Program-made: the position numbers and the translations under genes | DNA from: JAXGZG01 sp050952065 | GTDB taxonomy: Bacteria > Bacillota > Sulfobacillia > Fermentithermobacillales > Fermentithermobacillaceae | DNA: 64,000 nt | Assembly (NCBI GenBank): GCA_050952065.1 | Contig: JBMNKF010000001.1 | Location: 369,686 to 433,685, forward strand | Reading direction: 5' to 3' | Notes under the pieces: model-generated | What the model saw: the letters and a program-made list of their open reading frames with translations, nothing else | Databases searched by the model: none | Told to the model about the DNA's origin: nothing | Shown: in pieces, positions 8,221 to 15,638 of the stretch | Layout: the number at the start of each line of letters is the position of its first letter | Numbering within the stretch: the stretch's first letter is position 1

Positions 8221-9138
8221 ATGATATTGGGAATTCCCCGGGTGAAGCCAATGCTGGCCACCGTGGCCAAAGAACCCTTCGATGACGATGCGTGGACATT
8301 CGAGATCAAGTTGGATGGCTATCGCTGCCTGGCCTACGTGACCAAAGACGAGTGCTACCTCGATTCTAGGAACGGCAAGCCGCTGCTTCCGAGATTCCCC
8401 CGTTTGTCCGCAATGTCCGCGGGACTTCGCGCTTCCAGTGCTCTCTTGGACGGCGAAATTGTCGCCGTGAAGGATGGCAAAGTCGATTTCTCCTATTTGC
8501 GCACAGAGCCCGCTGCCGTATCATTCGTGGCGTTTGACCTTCTGCATTTGGACGGGCGCGACCTCCTGACCACCCCCTTGAAAAGGCGAGTGGCGCTTTT
8601 GAGGGATGTTTACTCCTGGGATCACTTGGTGACTCTGTCTCAGTCGACTGTTGGTCAAGGCAAGGCTCTATTTGGCTTCGCCAAGGATAGGGACCTGGAG
8701 GGTATCATTGCCAAGGACCTGGACAGCCTGTATTTCCCAGGAGCGCGCACCAAGGACTGGCTCAAGATCAAAAACACGAAAGAAGACTGTTTTCTTGTGG
8801 TGGGATTCCTGCCTTCATCTGGTAGGAGACTGGGCTCACTCCTGATCGCCAAAGAAAACGACGGTTACCTGGAAGTAGTGGGAAGGGTGGGTTCAGGACT
8901 CAATCACCAACACGAAAAGGCCCTGTTGCGTGTGCTAAGGGCGGTTGATGCTCCGGCCCAGACCATTGCGGCCTCGGCGGGGCTTACAAGATCTGAGTCT
9001 AGGTGTTGTCAATGGGTGGAACCGTTCTATGGTGTAGAGGTTTCCTATACAGAAATCACTCCAGACGGAAGATTGCGCCATCCTGTGTTTAGGGGACTGG
9101 TATCGAAAAACACTATCGCCAGGAGGTTCTTGCCTTGA
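8221..9138 (+). CDS. ligD: LigD-type ATP-dependent DNA ligase
   Basis: Ligase domain of the bacterial end-joining enzyme as a free-standing 305-residue protein. Motif I is EIKLDGYR at residues 28-35 with nucleophile Lys30. Later ligase motifs include LLDGEIVA, DLEGIIAKDLDSLYFPG and DWLKIKN, followed by an OB-fold. The frame runs open back into ku to 7981, but ATG 8221, after the ku stop, starts at the normal family boundary. Polymerase activity is encoded by the next gene; no LigD nuclease (PE) domain is seen. Confidence 0.93.
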   Translation: MILGIPRVKPMLATVAKEPFDDDAWTFEIKLDGYRCLAYVTKDECYLDSRNGKPLLPRFPRLSAMSAGLRASSALLDGEIVAVKDGKVDFSYLRTEPAAVSFVAFDLLHLDGRDLLTTPLKRRVALLRDVYSWDHLVTLSQSTVGQGKALFGFAKDRDLEGIIAKDLDSLYFPGARTKDWLKIKNTKEDCFLVVGFLPSSGRRLGSLLIAKENDGYLEVVGRVGSGLNHQHEKALLRVLRAVDAPAQTIAASAGLTRSESRCCQWVEPFYGVEVSYTEITPDGRLRHPVFRGLVSKNTIARRFLP

Positions 9139-10061
9139 CCATCTCGGAATCGATACTGACACAAATTGGTGAACGCAAAGTACAATTGACCAATCTGGAC
9201 AAGATATACTGGCCCAAAGACGGATATGCCAAGTCCGACCTGGTTCGTTACTACTCTGAGATGGCCCATTACATCTTGCCACACCTGAAAGATAGGCCGC
9301 TATCGCTCGTGCGCTACCCCTCAGGGATCCATGAAGCCGGGTTCTACCAGAAGGATGCGCCTCAAGGTATGCCTGATTGGGTTAGAATCGCACCTGTCTA
9401 CTCCAAAGAAAAGGAGTCCTATACCAACTTCATATTGTGTGACAACCTTGAGACCCTTGTATGGATGGCGAACTCGGGAGTCATCGAGATTAACCCCTGG
9501 CTCTCTACTTACGAGCGCCCGGATCAACCGGACTTCGCCGTATTCGATATAGACCCTTCTCAGGGCGCGACTTGGGATGACGTCAGGATTGTGGCAAAGA
9601 TGGTCCGGAGCCTTCTTGACGAACTCGGACTTCAAGGGTTTCCCAAGGTGTCGGGCGCTACTGGCGTCCACATCTATGTCCCAATAGAGGCCAAGTACTC
9701 GTACAAACAAGTATCGGAGTTTGTGGGATGGGGCGCGTCTTTGATTAGGGACGCATACCCGCAGAAAGTGACCCTAGAACGAAAAATCAAAGACAGAACC
9801 GGCAAAGTTTACATTGATTATCCTCAAAACGCCAGAGGCCAGACCATCACGTCGGTCTATGGAGTGCGGGCGTCTGACGGCGCCCCGGTTTCCATGCCCA
9901 TCAATTGGGAAGAACTCGATGATCCACAGGTGAATCCCCAGGCGTGGAACATAAAGAACGCGCTGGCAAGAGTCAGTCAAAAGGGTGACATATTCGCACC
10001 AGTCTTGGCCTTGCGGCAGAGTCTTGACAGACTTTGGCGCGGCGCCTCCCCACGGTATTAG
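9135..10061 (+). CDS. LigD-type DNA repair polymerase/primase (PolDom)
   Basis: A 308-residue archaeo-eukaryotic primase-family polymerase that fills and extends broken ends. It has LTNLDKIYWPKDGYAKSDL, the metal-binding FDIDPS (Asp138, Asp140) and the nucleotide-binding SGATGVHIYVP (His179), then a DYPQNARGQT motif. TTG start overlaps the ligase stop by 4 bp, so ligase and polymerase are made together although on separate chains. In Bacillus subtilis LigD the two activities are fused. Confidence 0.93.
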   Translation: MTISESILTQIGERKVQLTNLDKIYWPKDGYAKSDLVRYYSEMAHYILPHLKDRPLSLVRYPSGIHEAGFYQKDAPQGMPDWVRIAPVYSKEKESYTNFILCDNLETLVWMANSGVIEINPWLSTYERPDQPDFAVFDIDPSQGATWDDVRIVAKMVRSLLDELGLQGFPKVSGATGVHIYVPIEAKYSYKQVSEFVGWGASLIRDAYPQKVTLERKIKDRTGKVYIDYPQNARGQTITSVYGVRASDGAPVSMPINWEELDDPQVNPQAWNIKNALARVSQKGDIFAPVLALRQSLDRLWRGASPRY

Positions 10062-10083
10062 CGGAAAACTGGGTAACATAATC
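10055..10083 (+). promoter_or_regulatory. Candidate sigma-G/sigma-F promoter for the SASP gene
   Basis: GTATT at 10055-10059 and CATAATC at 10077-10083 are 17 bp apart. This is close to the forespore consensus (GHATR, then CATNHTA), with one mismatch in the -10. It lies about 30 bp upstream of the SASP start and after the polymerase gene, where a SASP promoter is expected. Judged by eye only. Confidence 0.4.
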
Positions 10084-10113
10084 ACGCTACCGTCTACAAG
10101 GAGGGTTCCTTCT

Positions 10114-10437
10114 TTGGGGAGACGCCGTAAACGTCCTCTTAACTCGGACGCAATCCGAGCACTGGACAAACTGAAATTCGAAGTAGCCCAGGAGTTGGGA
10201 TATATCCGGGGTGGAAGTGAGGACGAACTCAGGGCCAATCTGGACCACATGAAGTACGAGGTTGCCGACGAGCTTGGCCTTGCCGATAGAATTCGCACTG
10301 TTGGGTGGCCCAATATGACTTCCCGAGAGTGTGGACAGATTGGCGGCCGTCTTGGAGGTCGTCTCGGCGGTCAGATGGTCAAGAGGATGATTGAGCACGC
10401 TGAGATCCAAATGGCGCAATACGCAAAAAGGCGGTAG
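10114..10437 (+). CDS. Alpha/beta-type small acid-soluble spore protein
   Basis: A 107-residue SASP that coats and protects spore DNA. It has LDKLKFEVAQELG near residues 16-28, a second similar HMKYEVADELG near 47-57, and the conserved DNA-binding end MTSRECGQIGGRLGG, then MVKRMI. The E-V-A sites match the cleavage motif of the germination protease GPR, and here there are two. Length is above the usual 60-75. Start is TTG 10114, seven to eight bases after AAGGAGGG; the open frame extends upstream to 9985 but lacks similarity there. Two hairpins follow. Confidence 0.9.
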   Translation: MGRRRKRPLNSDAIRALDKLKFEVAQELGYIRGGSEDELRANLDHMKYEVADELGLADRIRTVGWPNMTSRECGQIGGRLGGRLGGQMVKRMIEHAEIQMAQYAKRR

Positions 10438-10446
10438 CGGCGCCCG

Positions 10447-10470
10447 CCCCCCCCGGGTAACCGGGGGGGG
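10447..10470 (+). other. Perfect G/C hairpin with GTAA loop
   Basis: Ten-base perfect inverted repeat: eight C then GG at 10447-10456, and CC then eight G at 10461-10470. The four-base loop GTAA is of the GNRA type. It has no T-run of its own and stands 12 bp before a true terminator. It may protect the SASP transcript's 3' end, but this is inference. Confidence 0.7.
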
Positions 10471-10481
10471 CACGGTCATGA

Positions 10482-10518
10482 GGTCCTCGGCTAAGACCGA
10501 GGGCCTTGTTTTGTTTTT
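10482..10518 (+). terminator. Rho-independent terminator after the SASP gene
   Basis: Nine-pair stem GGTCCTCGG/CCGAGGGCC (one G-T pair) with a six-base loop, followed by TTGTTTTGTTTTT. It ends the ytfJ-ku-lig-pol-SASP block before spmA. Confidence 0.85.
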
Positions 10519-10610
10519 GGTCCCCATGGAGTCTTTTGGGAATTGGCCGTTTATCGGCCGTCATAGGTTCTAGGGTACGCGTGATCTTCTGTGCTGGAGG
10601 TGCGACTTTT

Positions 10611-11192
10611 GTGGACACGGTTTGGCTTTGCCTAATAGCGTTAGGATGCGCGACAGCTCTTTTAACAGGACAAGTGGACGCCATGATGATGTCCGTCATT
10701 GACGGCGCGGATCAGGCGATCCAACTGGTTATTGGCCTGGCGGGCATCTACTGCCTTTGGTCCGGCATAGAAAAGCTGGCTGCTGAGTCTGGGCTCGTGG
10801 ACGCACTGGCCTCATTGACCCGTCCTGTCTTGAGTTTTCTGTTTCCGCGCCTCAAGGGAGACAAGCACCCCCTGGGGACAATATCGGCTACGGTGATTTC
10901 CAATATGCTTGGTTTGAGTTCTACAACACCTTTGGGTTTGAAAGCCATGAAGGAGATTCAGAGAGTATCGAAAACTGAAGACGATTCCATGGATTCCATG
11001 ATCCGGCTGGTAGTCATGTGCGCTGCGGGTTTTTGCGTATTTCCGTCATCAATAATCGCTATCAGGGCCGCTTTGGGATCTAGCGCTCCCGCCGCCATAT
11101 CGGGTCCATGTGCTCTTGCCGGCTTGGCAGCCACCACGGGAGGACTACTGGCCCACCGTGTATTGTCCAGGAACCCCGGTAAACGGAGGTGA
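10611..11192 (+). CDS. spmA: Spore maturation protein A
   Basis: A 193-residue membrane protein with GLAGIYCLWSGIEKLAAESG, LTRPVLSFLFPRLKGDKHPLG and the NMLGLSSTTPLGLKAMKEIQ signature of SpmA (nucleoside-recognition/gate domain). GTG 10611, about ten bases after CTGGAGGTG, gives the usual N-terminus; the open frame upstream to 10506 runs over the terminator and is not coding. SpmA and SpmB are needed for normal spore-core dehydration in Bacillus. spmB follows after 6 bp. Confidence 0.9.
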   Translation: MDTVWLCLIALGCATALLTGQVDAMMMSVIDGADQAIQLVIGLAGIYCLWSGIEKLAAESGLVDALASLTRPVLSFLFPRLKGDKHPLGTISATVISNMLGLSSTTPLGLKAMKEIQRVSKTEDDSMDSMIRLVVMCAAGFCVFPSSIIAIRAALGSSAPAAISGPCALAGLAATTGGLLAHRVLSRNPGKRR

Positions 11193-11198
11193 CCCGGT

Positions 11199-11729
11199 GT
11201 GGAGATCCTGTCTAGGATAGGTGTGTATTCATTTCCTGTGCTCCTTGTTGGAGTGCCGTTGTATGCGTGGCGAAAAGGTGTCCCCGTATATGAAACTTTC
11301 ATTTCTGGCGCCCAAGACGGGCTAAAGACTGTGATCGGTACGCTTCCATACTTGGTGGCGATTTTCGTTGGGGTCTCGTGCTTTCGGGGCTCGGGAGCTT
11401 TGGATCTGATCTCCAGGTTTCTAGGTGTAATCTTGAGGCCGTTGGGGATTCCCGCAGACATGCTGCCCTTGGTGGTTATTCGCCCAATCAGCGGAAGCGG
11501 AGCCTTGGCCATCACCGCTGATCTGGTGCAGCGTTACGGACCAGATTCTCCGTTTGGCCTCTTGGCTTCCATACTTCAGGGAGCCACGGATACCTCGTTT
11601 TTCGTGGTGACTCTTTACTTCGGGGCGGTCGGGGTCAAGAGGACCAGGCACGCACTGGCCGCTTGTTTGTTCGGAGATCTATGCGGATTCGTTGCGGGCG
11701 TCTTGGTGTGGAGGATGCTCGTGAGATGA
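11199..11729 (+). CDS. spmB: Spore maturation protein B
   Basis: A 176-residue membrane protein of the nucleoside-recognition domain family. VPVYETFISGAQDGLKTVIG, LPYLVAIFVGVSCFRGSGAL, and RPISGSGALAITADLVQRYG then GPDSPFGLLASILQGATDT-type sequence are diagnostic. The GTG is preceded by ACGGAGGTGACC, which overlaps the spmA stop. It acts with SpmA. In Bacillus this pair lies near scpA/scpB and an rluB-type gene, and the same neighbourhood is seen here. Confidence 0.92.
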   Translation: MEILSRIGVYSFPVLLVGVPLYAWRKGVPVYETFISGAQDGLKTVIGTLPYLVAIFVGVSCFRGSGALDLISRFLGVILRPLGIPADMLPLVVIRPISGSGALAITADLVQRYGPDSPFGLLASILQGATDTSFFVVTLYFGAVGVKRTRHALAACLFGDLCGFVAGVLVWRMLVR

Positions 11730-11878
11730 GGGAGCACTATGCCCTGATATCTCCGGGTTTGTATTGTAGACAGTCGGGCGCTATGATTGAAGTGTGTTGG
11801 CATCGGCGCGATCGTCTTTCGTTTCGCGCGGCGCTTTATGTCAGATTGGTGTCCAACTTGAAGATAGGGGGGCCTCAT

Positions 11879-12334
11879 GTGACGGTTGAACAGAACTTAA
11901 AGCAACTGGGGATCGAGATTCCCGAAGTGGCAAAGCCGGTGGCGGCTTATGTGCCTGCTGTCCGAGCAGGAGAATGGGTGTACATATCCGGTCAGCTCCC
12001 GTTCAGGCAAGGCAAACTGGCCAAAGTGGGGAAAGTTGGGACCGACGTTACCCTGGAGGAAGCATACCAGGAAGCCAGGCAGTGTGCAGTGAACTGTATA
12101 GCGGCGATCAAGAGTATTGTGGACGACCTGGACAGGGTGAAGATAGTCAAGGTGACCGGCTTCGTTGCTTCAGCCGCCGGTTTCAATGACCAGCCGAAGG
12201 TGATGAACGGAGCTTCTGACCTGTTCGCCCGGGTTTTTGGTGATGCGGGGATTCATGCGAGAGCAGCTGTCGGTGTTGCCGAACTGCCCCTCAACGCTTG
12301 CTGCGAAGTAGAGTTAGTCGCCCTGGTTCAGTAA
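11879..12334 (+). CDS. RidA/YjgF/UK114 family protein
   Basis: A 151-residue protein of the reactive-enamine deaminase superfamily. VYISGQLPFRQGKLAKVGKV, EARQCAVNCIAAIKSIVDDL, VTGFVASAAGF and a C-terminal AAVGVAELPLNACCEVELVA match the longer YjgF-like subgroup. The Arg of classical RidA (R in PARxxV) is replaced by HARAAVGVAELP, where the Arg can be placed, so activity is plausible but not certain. GTG 11879 follows AGGGGGGC; upstream open frame to 11663 overlaps spmB and is rejected. Confidence 0.85.
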   Translation: MTVEQNLKQLGIEIPEVAKPVAAYVPAVRAGEWVYISGQLPFRQGKLAKVGKVGTDVTLEEAYQEARQCAVNCIAAIKSIVDDLDRVKIVKVTGFVASAAGFNDQPKVMNGASDLFARVFGDAGIHARAAVGVAELPLNACCEVELVALVQ

Positions 12335-12335
12335 G

Positions 12336-13100
12336 GTGCTTATCAGGATCTCACGTTTTCTGGCTAGAGCGGGAGTCGCATCACGACGTCATGTCGATGA
12401 CCTGGTTTCCCAGGGGCGGGTCACGATCAACGGACGTAGGGCGGTTTTGGGCCAAAAAGTAGATCCTGAGAAAGACACAGTATGCGTTGACGGACAAGTC
12501 ATGGGCACTATCCCAGAGTTGGTATACGTGATGCTGGATAAGCCGCCCGGGTACTTGTCTTCATGCAGCGATCCTCGATCTACCCGGACCGTGATCTCGC
12601 TAATCCGACATGTGAAGGCCCGGGTGTTTCCAGTGGGGAGGCTGGACTTTGATTCCGACGGGCTTCTTCTTCTGACCAACGACGGGGATCTCACGTATCT
12701 TCTCACTCATCCAAAGCATCAAGTGGTGAAGGAATACGTGGTTTGGGTATCGGGCCCTAAAGACCGGAGGAAGCTCCATGAAATGCTTTCAGGCATACTA
12801 ATCGATGGTAGAAAAGCGCAGGTAGACTACGCTGAGTTCGTGGACGACGAGAACTATCCCGGCATAGATCCGGGCACAGGTACAACCGGGATCCGGATAG
12901 GGGTACACGAGGGCCGAAAGCACCTGGTGAAACGCATCTGCCGGGCCGTGGGTTACAGCGTTCTGAGACTGACTAGGACCAAGATCGGCTCTCTTTCTTT
13001 GGGACGACTACCCCAGGGCGAGTGGAGATACCTGAGCGACTGCGAAGTCCGATCGCTGTACCGAGATGTTAGGCGTTCCTATTGTGTGGCCAGAAGATGA
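12336..13100 (+). CDS. rluB: rRNA pseudouridine synthase, RsuA/RluB family
   Basis: A 254-residue enzyme with an N-terminal S4 RNA-binding domain (RISRFLARAGVASRRHVDDL) and a catalytic domain with GRLDFDSDGLLLLTNDGDL, catalytic Asp104. Later motifs are KEYVVWVSG and EGRKHLVKRICRAVGY. It converts a uridine in 16S or 23S rRNA; the RluB assignment follows the spmA-spmB context and is less certain than the family. GTG start is 1 bp after the RidA stop. Its 3' end overlaps the convergent small gene by 32 bp. Confidence 0.9.
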   Translation: MLIRISRFLARAGVASRRHVDDLVSQGRVTINGRRAVLGQKVDPEKDTVCVDGQVMGTIPELVYVMLDKPPGYLSSCSDPRSTRTVISLIRHVKARVFPVGRLDFDSDGLLLLTNDGDLTYLLTHPKHQVVKEYVVWVSGPKDRRKLHEMLSGILIDGRKAQVDYAEFVDDENYPGIDPGTGTTGIRIGVHEGRKHLVKRICRAVGYSVLRLTRTKIGSLSLGRLPQGEWRYLSDCEVRSLYRDVRRSYCVARR

Positions 13101-13323
13101 TACCGTAGACTCCAACGATTATGGCGCCTATGGATAGCAGGCGGACGAATCCCGCGAGCACATCCAGAAACGCTATGTTCAAGCTGGCCTTGGCAAGGGC
13201 AACAGGGGTGGGCACTCTTTGAGGAACGGCATCCAGGAATGAACATGCTATGGCTGACAGAAGGAAAACGAGAAATGACGTGAAAGTAATAACCCATGCA
13301 AGATCTTTGTCCAGTTGTCTCAT
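13069..13323 (-). CDS. Small two-helix membrane protein
   Basis: An 84-residue protein with two clear membrane helices (ITFTSFLVFLLSAIACSFL and LLSIGAIIVGVYGIIFW) joined by a 25-residue loop. The ATG at 13323 is preceded on the reverse strand by AATGGAGGATGCCAG, a good ribosome site; the longer frame to 13473 would enter the riboswitch. I do not recognise a family. It is convergent with the pseudouridine synthase gene and divergent from the cobalamin riboswitch. Confidence 0.6.
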   Translation of the reverse strand: MRQLDKDLAWVITFTSFLVFLLSAIACSFLDAVPQRVPTPVALAKASLNIAFLDVLAGFVRLLSIGAIIVGVYGIIFWPHNRNA

Positions 13324-13369
13324 CTGGCATCCTCCATTAAGGTGCTGAGGTGAGTATTCCCAACTGAAT

Positions 13370-13545
13370 AGCGAAACGTTCAGGTGCCCGTAGGGAGAAT
13401 AGGGAAGTCCGGTGAAGCGAGAAATCGCGAGTCCGGCGCGGGGCCGCCACTGTAATCGGGGAGCAGCTCGCAACGAGCCACTGAGGAGACACTCTCGGGA
13501 AGGCGTGAGCGCAACGATCCGAAAGCCAGGAGACCTGCCTGAACG
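13370..13545 (+). promoter_or_regulatory. Cobalamin (B12) riboswitch
   Basis: The sequence has the AdoCbl-riboswitch landmarks in order: a GGTGCCCG start, GGGAAGTCCGGTGAA at about 13402, GGGCCGCCACTGTAATCGGG, and the B12 box AAAGCCAGGAGACCTGCC at 13522-13539. It is followed by an attenuator-type terminator and then a B12-type ABC importer, so high cobalamin should switch importer transcription off. Confidence 0.95.
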
Positions 13546-13603
13546 TACGTACCTAGCCTTCGAGCGAAAAGGGGGGACGTTGCGGTGTTTGTTGTGAGAG
13601 CCC

Positions 13604-13628
13604 CCCCGGCTAGATGCCGGGGTTTCTT
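13604..13628 (+). terminator. Riboswitch-controlled terminator
   Basis: Stem CCCCGGC/GCCGGGG with loop TAGAT, then TTTCTT. The six G at 13571-13576 could instead pair with the C-run at 13601-13607, giving an alternative antiterminator. This is a simple layout for transcriptional control by the upstream riboswitch. Confidence 0.75.
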
Positions 13629-13660
13629 ATTGCAAAGACAACTCAATTGGAGGTAACGCG

Positions 13661-14566
13661 ATGCAGTCAAGCAACATGAGGCTGAAGAGAGTTGTAGACG
13701 TGCTTCTGGTCTTGGTCCTCTCGGTTTTTCTCATTTCGGGGTGCGGTACCAAAGAAAAGACTTACCAGGATAGCCTGGGCAACGATATCGTACTCAAGGG
13801 CACTCCCAAGAGGATAGTGTCTCTGTCGCCCGCTCTTACCGAAATCGTTTTTGCACTGGGGGCAGGGGATAGGTTGGTTGGTGTCACCAATTACTGCAAC
13901 CGCCCCGAAGATGCCCAGAAGATCGAGAAAGTTGGAGATGCTTTCAACCTCAACCTGGAGAAGCTGGTTTCCCTCAAGCCCGACCTTGTACTCATAGCAG
14001 GTACTCGGGATCAGGAGTCCCAAAACCAGAAGGACATGAGAAGGCTTGAGATTCCGGCCTACTCATCGGGACCTTCCACAGTGGAAGAAGTGTTCTCAGA
14101 TATCGAGTCTCTGTCGAAAGTGTTGGGAGTCGATGCTGAGGGAGAGGCCCTGGTTGAGAGACTGCGCGGCGAGCTCGACAGCGTGTTGGCCAACGTGGCG
14201 GCGGATCCTGCCGATAGGCCATCGGTCTTCGTGGCAATCGACCAGGACCTTTGGACTGTTGGCCCCGGGTCTTTCATAGACGAGGCGGTGAGTCTTGCAG
14301 GCGGGAGGAACGTGGTCGACGATGTGGATTTGCAGTATTTGCAGATAAGCATGGAAGACCTCCTGCAGAGAAACCCAGATGTCATACTCATAGCCATTCC
14401 TGAGGAAGTCGCCGGGCCGCTTCTAGCCAGGCCGGGTTGGGGCGTTCTGAAAGCCGTGAGCCATGGCAAAGTCTTCTTTGTAAACCCGGACCTCATCTCC
14501 AGGCCAAGTCCGGCCGTGATCGAGGGAATAAAGGAACTGGCCTCGCTGTTTCGTTCGGAAAAGTAA
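13661..14566 (+). CDS. btuF: Cobalamin-type ABC transporter binding lipoprotein (BtuF-like)
   Basis: A 301-residue periplasmic-binding (helical backbone) lipoprotein. Signal sequence ends in lipobox LISGC with Cys28. Typical class III binding-protein text follows: KRIVSLSPALTEIVFALGAG, LVGVTNYCNRPEDA, LEKLVSLKPDLVL, and RPGWGVLKAVSHGKVFFV. Related proteins bind B12, haem or siderophores; the cobalamin riboswitch in its leader points to corrinoids. ATG follows TTGGAGGTAACGCG. Confidence 0.92.
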   Translation: MQSSNMRLKRVVDVLLVLVLSVFLISGCGTKEKTYQDSLGNDIVLKGTPKRIVSLSPALTEIVFALGAGDRLVGVTNYCNRPEDAQKIEKVGDAFNLNLEKLVSLKPDLVLIAGTRDQESQNQKDMRRLEIPAYSSGPSTVEEVFSDIESLSKVLGVDAEGEALVERLRGELDSVLANVAADPADRPSVFVAIDQDLWTVGPGSFIDEAVSLAGGRNVVDDVDLQYLQISMEDLLQRNPDVILIAIPEEVAGPLLARPGWGVLKAVSHGKVFFVNPDLISRPSPAVIEGIKELASLFRSEK

Positions 14567-14603
14567 TCTCAACATCATGGGCTGCATGGAAGGAGAGGGG
14601 AAG

Positions 14604-15638
14604 GTGCACGGATCTGTCCAAGTCAGAAGAAACGTCTTACTGGGCTCTCTCCTTCTCCTTCTCATTGTGGCCATTATCCTGGGCCTCTCCTTGGGTTCGG
14701 TTCCGTTGCCCACAAGAGGCGTCGTATCGGCACTCCTTGCAGGGCCCAATCCAGAAGAAGTGGGAGAGCCTGCGGACACGTGGCACGAAATTGTCTGGAC
14801 GCTTCGCTTTCCCAGGGTGCTTCTGGCCTTTGTCGAGGGAGTATCTTTATCTCTTGCGGGCGCTGTCATGCAGGGGCTCTTTCGAAATCCCATGGCCGAA
14901 CCCTACGTCCTTGGAGTATCCTCGGGCGCATCGTTAGGAGCTGTGCTGGGGATAGCCGTAGGCTTGGGAAGGTCGCTTGGTCTGTGGGCGCTTCCTTTTG
15001 TTGCGTTTGCGGGCGCCCTTATCACTACCGGTCTGGTTTACGCCCTTTCAACCCACGGTGGCCGCACTGACACTTGGACGCTTCTTCTATCGGGAATCGC
15101 CGTCTCCAGTCTGATCTCGTCCATGATAGCCTTGATCATGGTAGTCTCCAGGGATAGGCTCGATGAGATCGTGTTCTGGACCATGGGCTCTTTGTCTCGC
15201 GCGACTTGGAGAGCAGTAGGTATCGCGATTCTCTATACGCTTCCCGGTGCCGTATTGCTGTGGCTGAACTCGGTCGCCCTCAACGCCTTGTCTTTCGGCG
15301 AAGAGCCCGCTTTTCATCTGGGTGTATCCGTTGAAAAGACCAAGCGGACCCTGATGTGGACTGCCTCCTTGGTTACCGCCGGCAGCGTAGCCTTCACAGG
15401 ACCAATAGGTTTCGTCGGCTTGATGGTGCCCCACGCTGTTAGGCTGATCGCGGGGCCAGACCACAGGTGGCTGTTGCCTCTTTCTGCGCTCATGGGGGGC
15501 AATGCGCTGGTTCTCGCAGATCTCTTGGCAAGGACACTAGCCCCGCCCATGGAGATCCCGGTTGGTGTCATTACTGCCTTGGCGGGCGCTCCGTTTTTCC
15601 TGTACCTCCTCCACAGGACTAGGAGGGATGGTAGATGA
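14604..15638 (+). CDS. btuC: FecCD-family ABC permease (BtuC-like)
   Basis: A permease of about 344 residues with roughly ten membrane helices. Signature pieces are LRFPRVLLAFVEGVSLSLAG, GLFRNPMAEPYVLGVSSGA, FWTMGSLSRATW and GPIGFVGLMVPHAVRLIAGP. GTG 14604 follows AGGAGAGGGGAA and is preferred over ATG 14577, which has no ribosome site. The stop overlaps the ATPase start (ATGA). It forms the channel of the importer with BtuF and BtuD. Confidence 0.92.
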   Translation: MHGSVQVRRNVLLGSLLLLLIVAIILGLSLGSVPLPTRGVVSALLAGPNPEEVGEPADTWHEIVWTLRFPRVLLAFVEGVSLSLAGAVMQGLFRNPMAEPYVLGVSSGASLGAVLGIAVGLGRSLGLWALPFVAFAGALITTGLVYALSTHGGRTDTWTLLLSGIAVSSLISSMIALIMVVSRDRLDEIVFWTMGSLSRATWRAVGIAILYTLPGAVLLWLNSVALNALSFGEEPAFHLGVSVEKTKRTLMWTASLVTAGSVAFTGPIGFVGLMVPHAVRLIAGPDHRWLLPLSALMGGNALVLADLLARTLAPPMEIPVGVITALAGAPFFLYLLHRTRRDGR

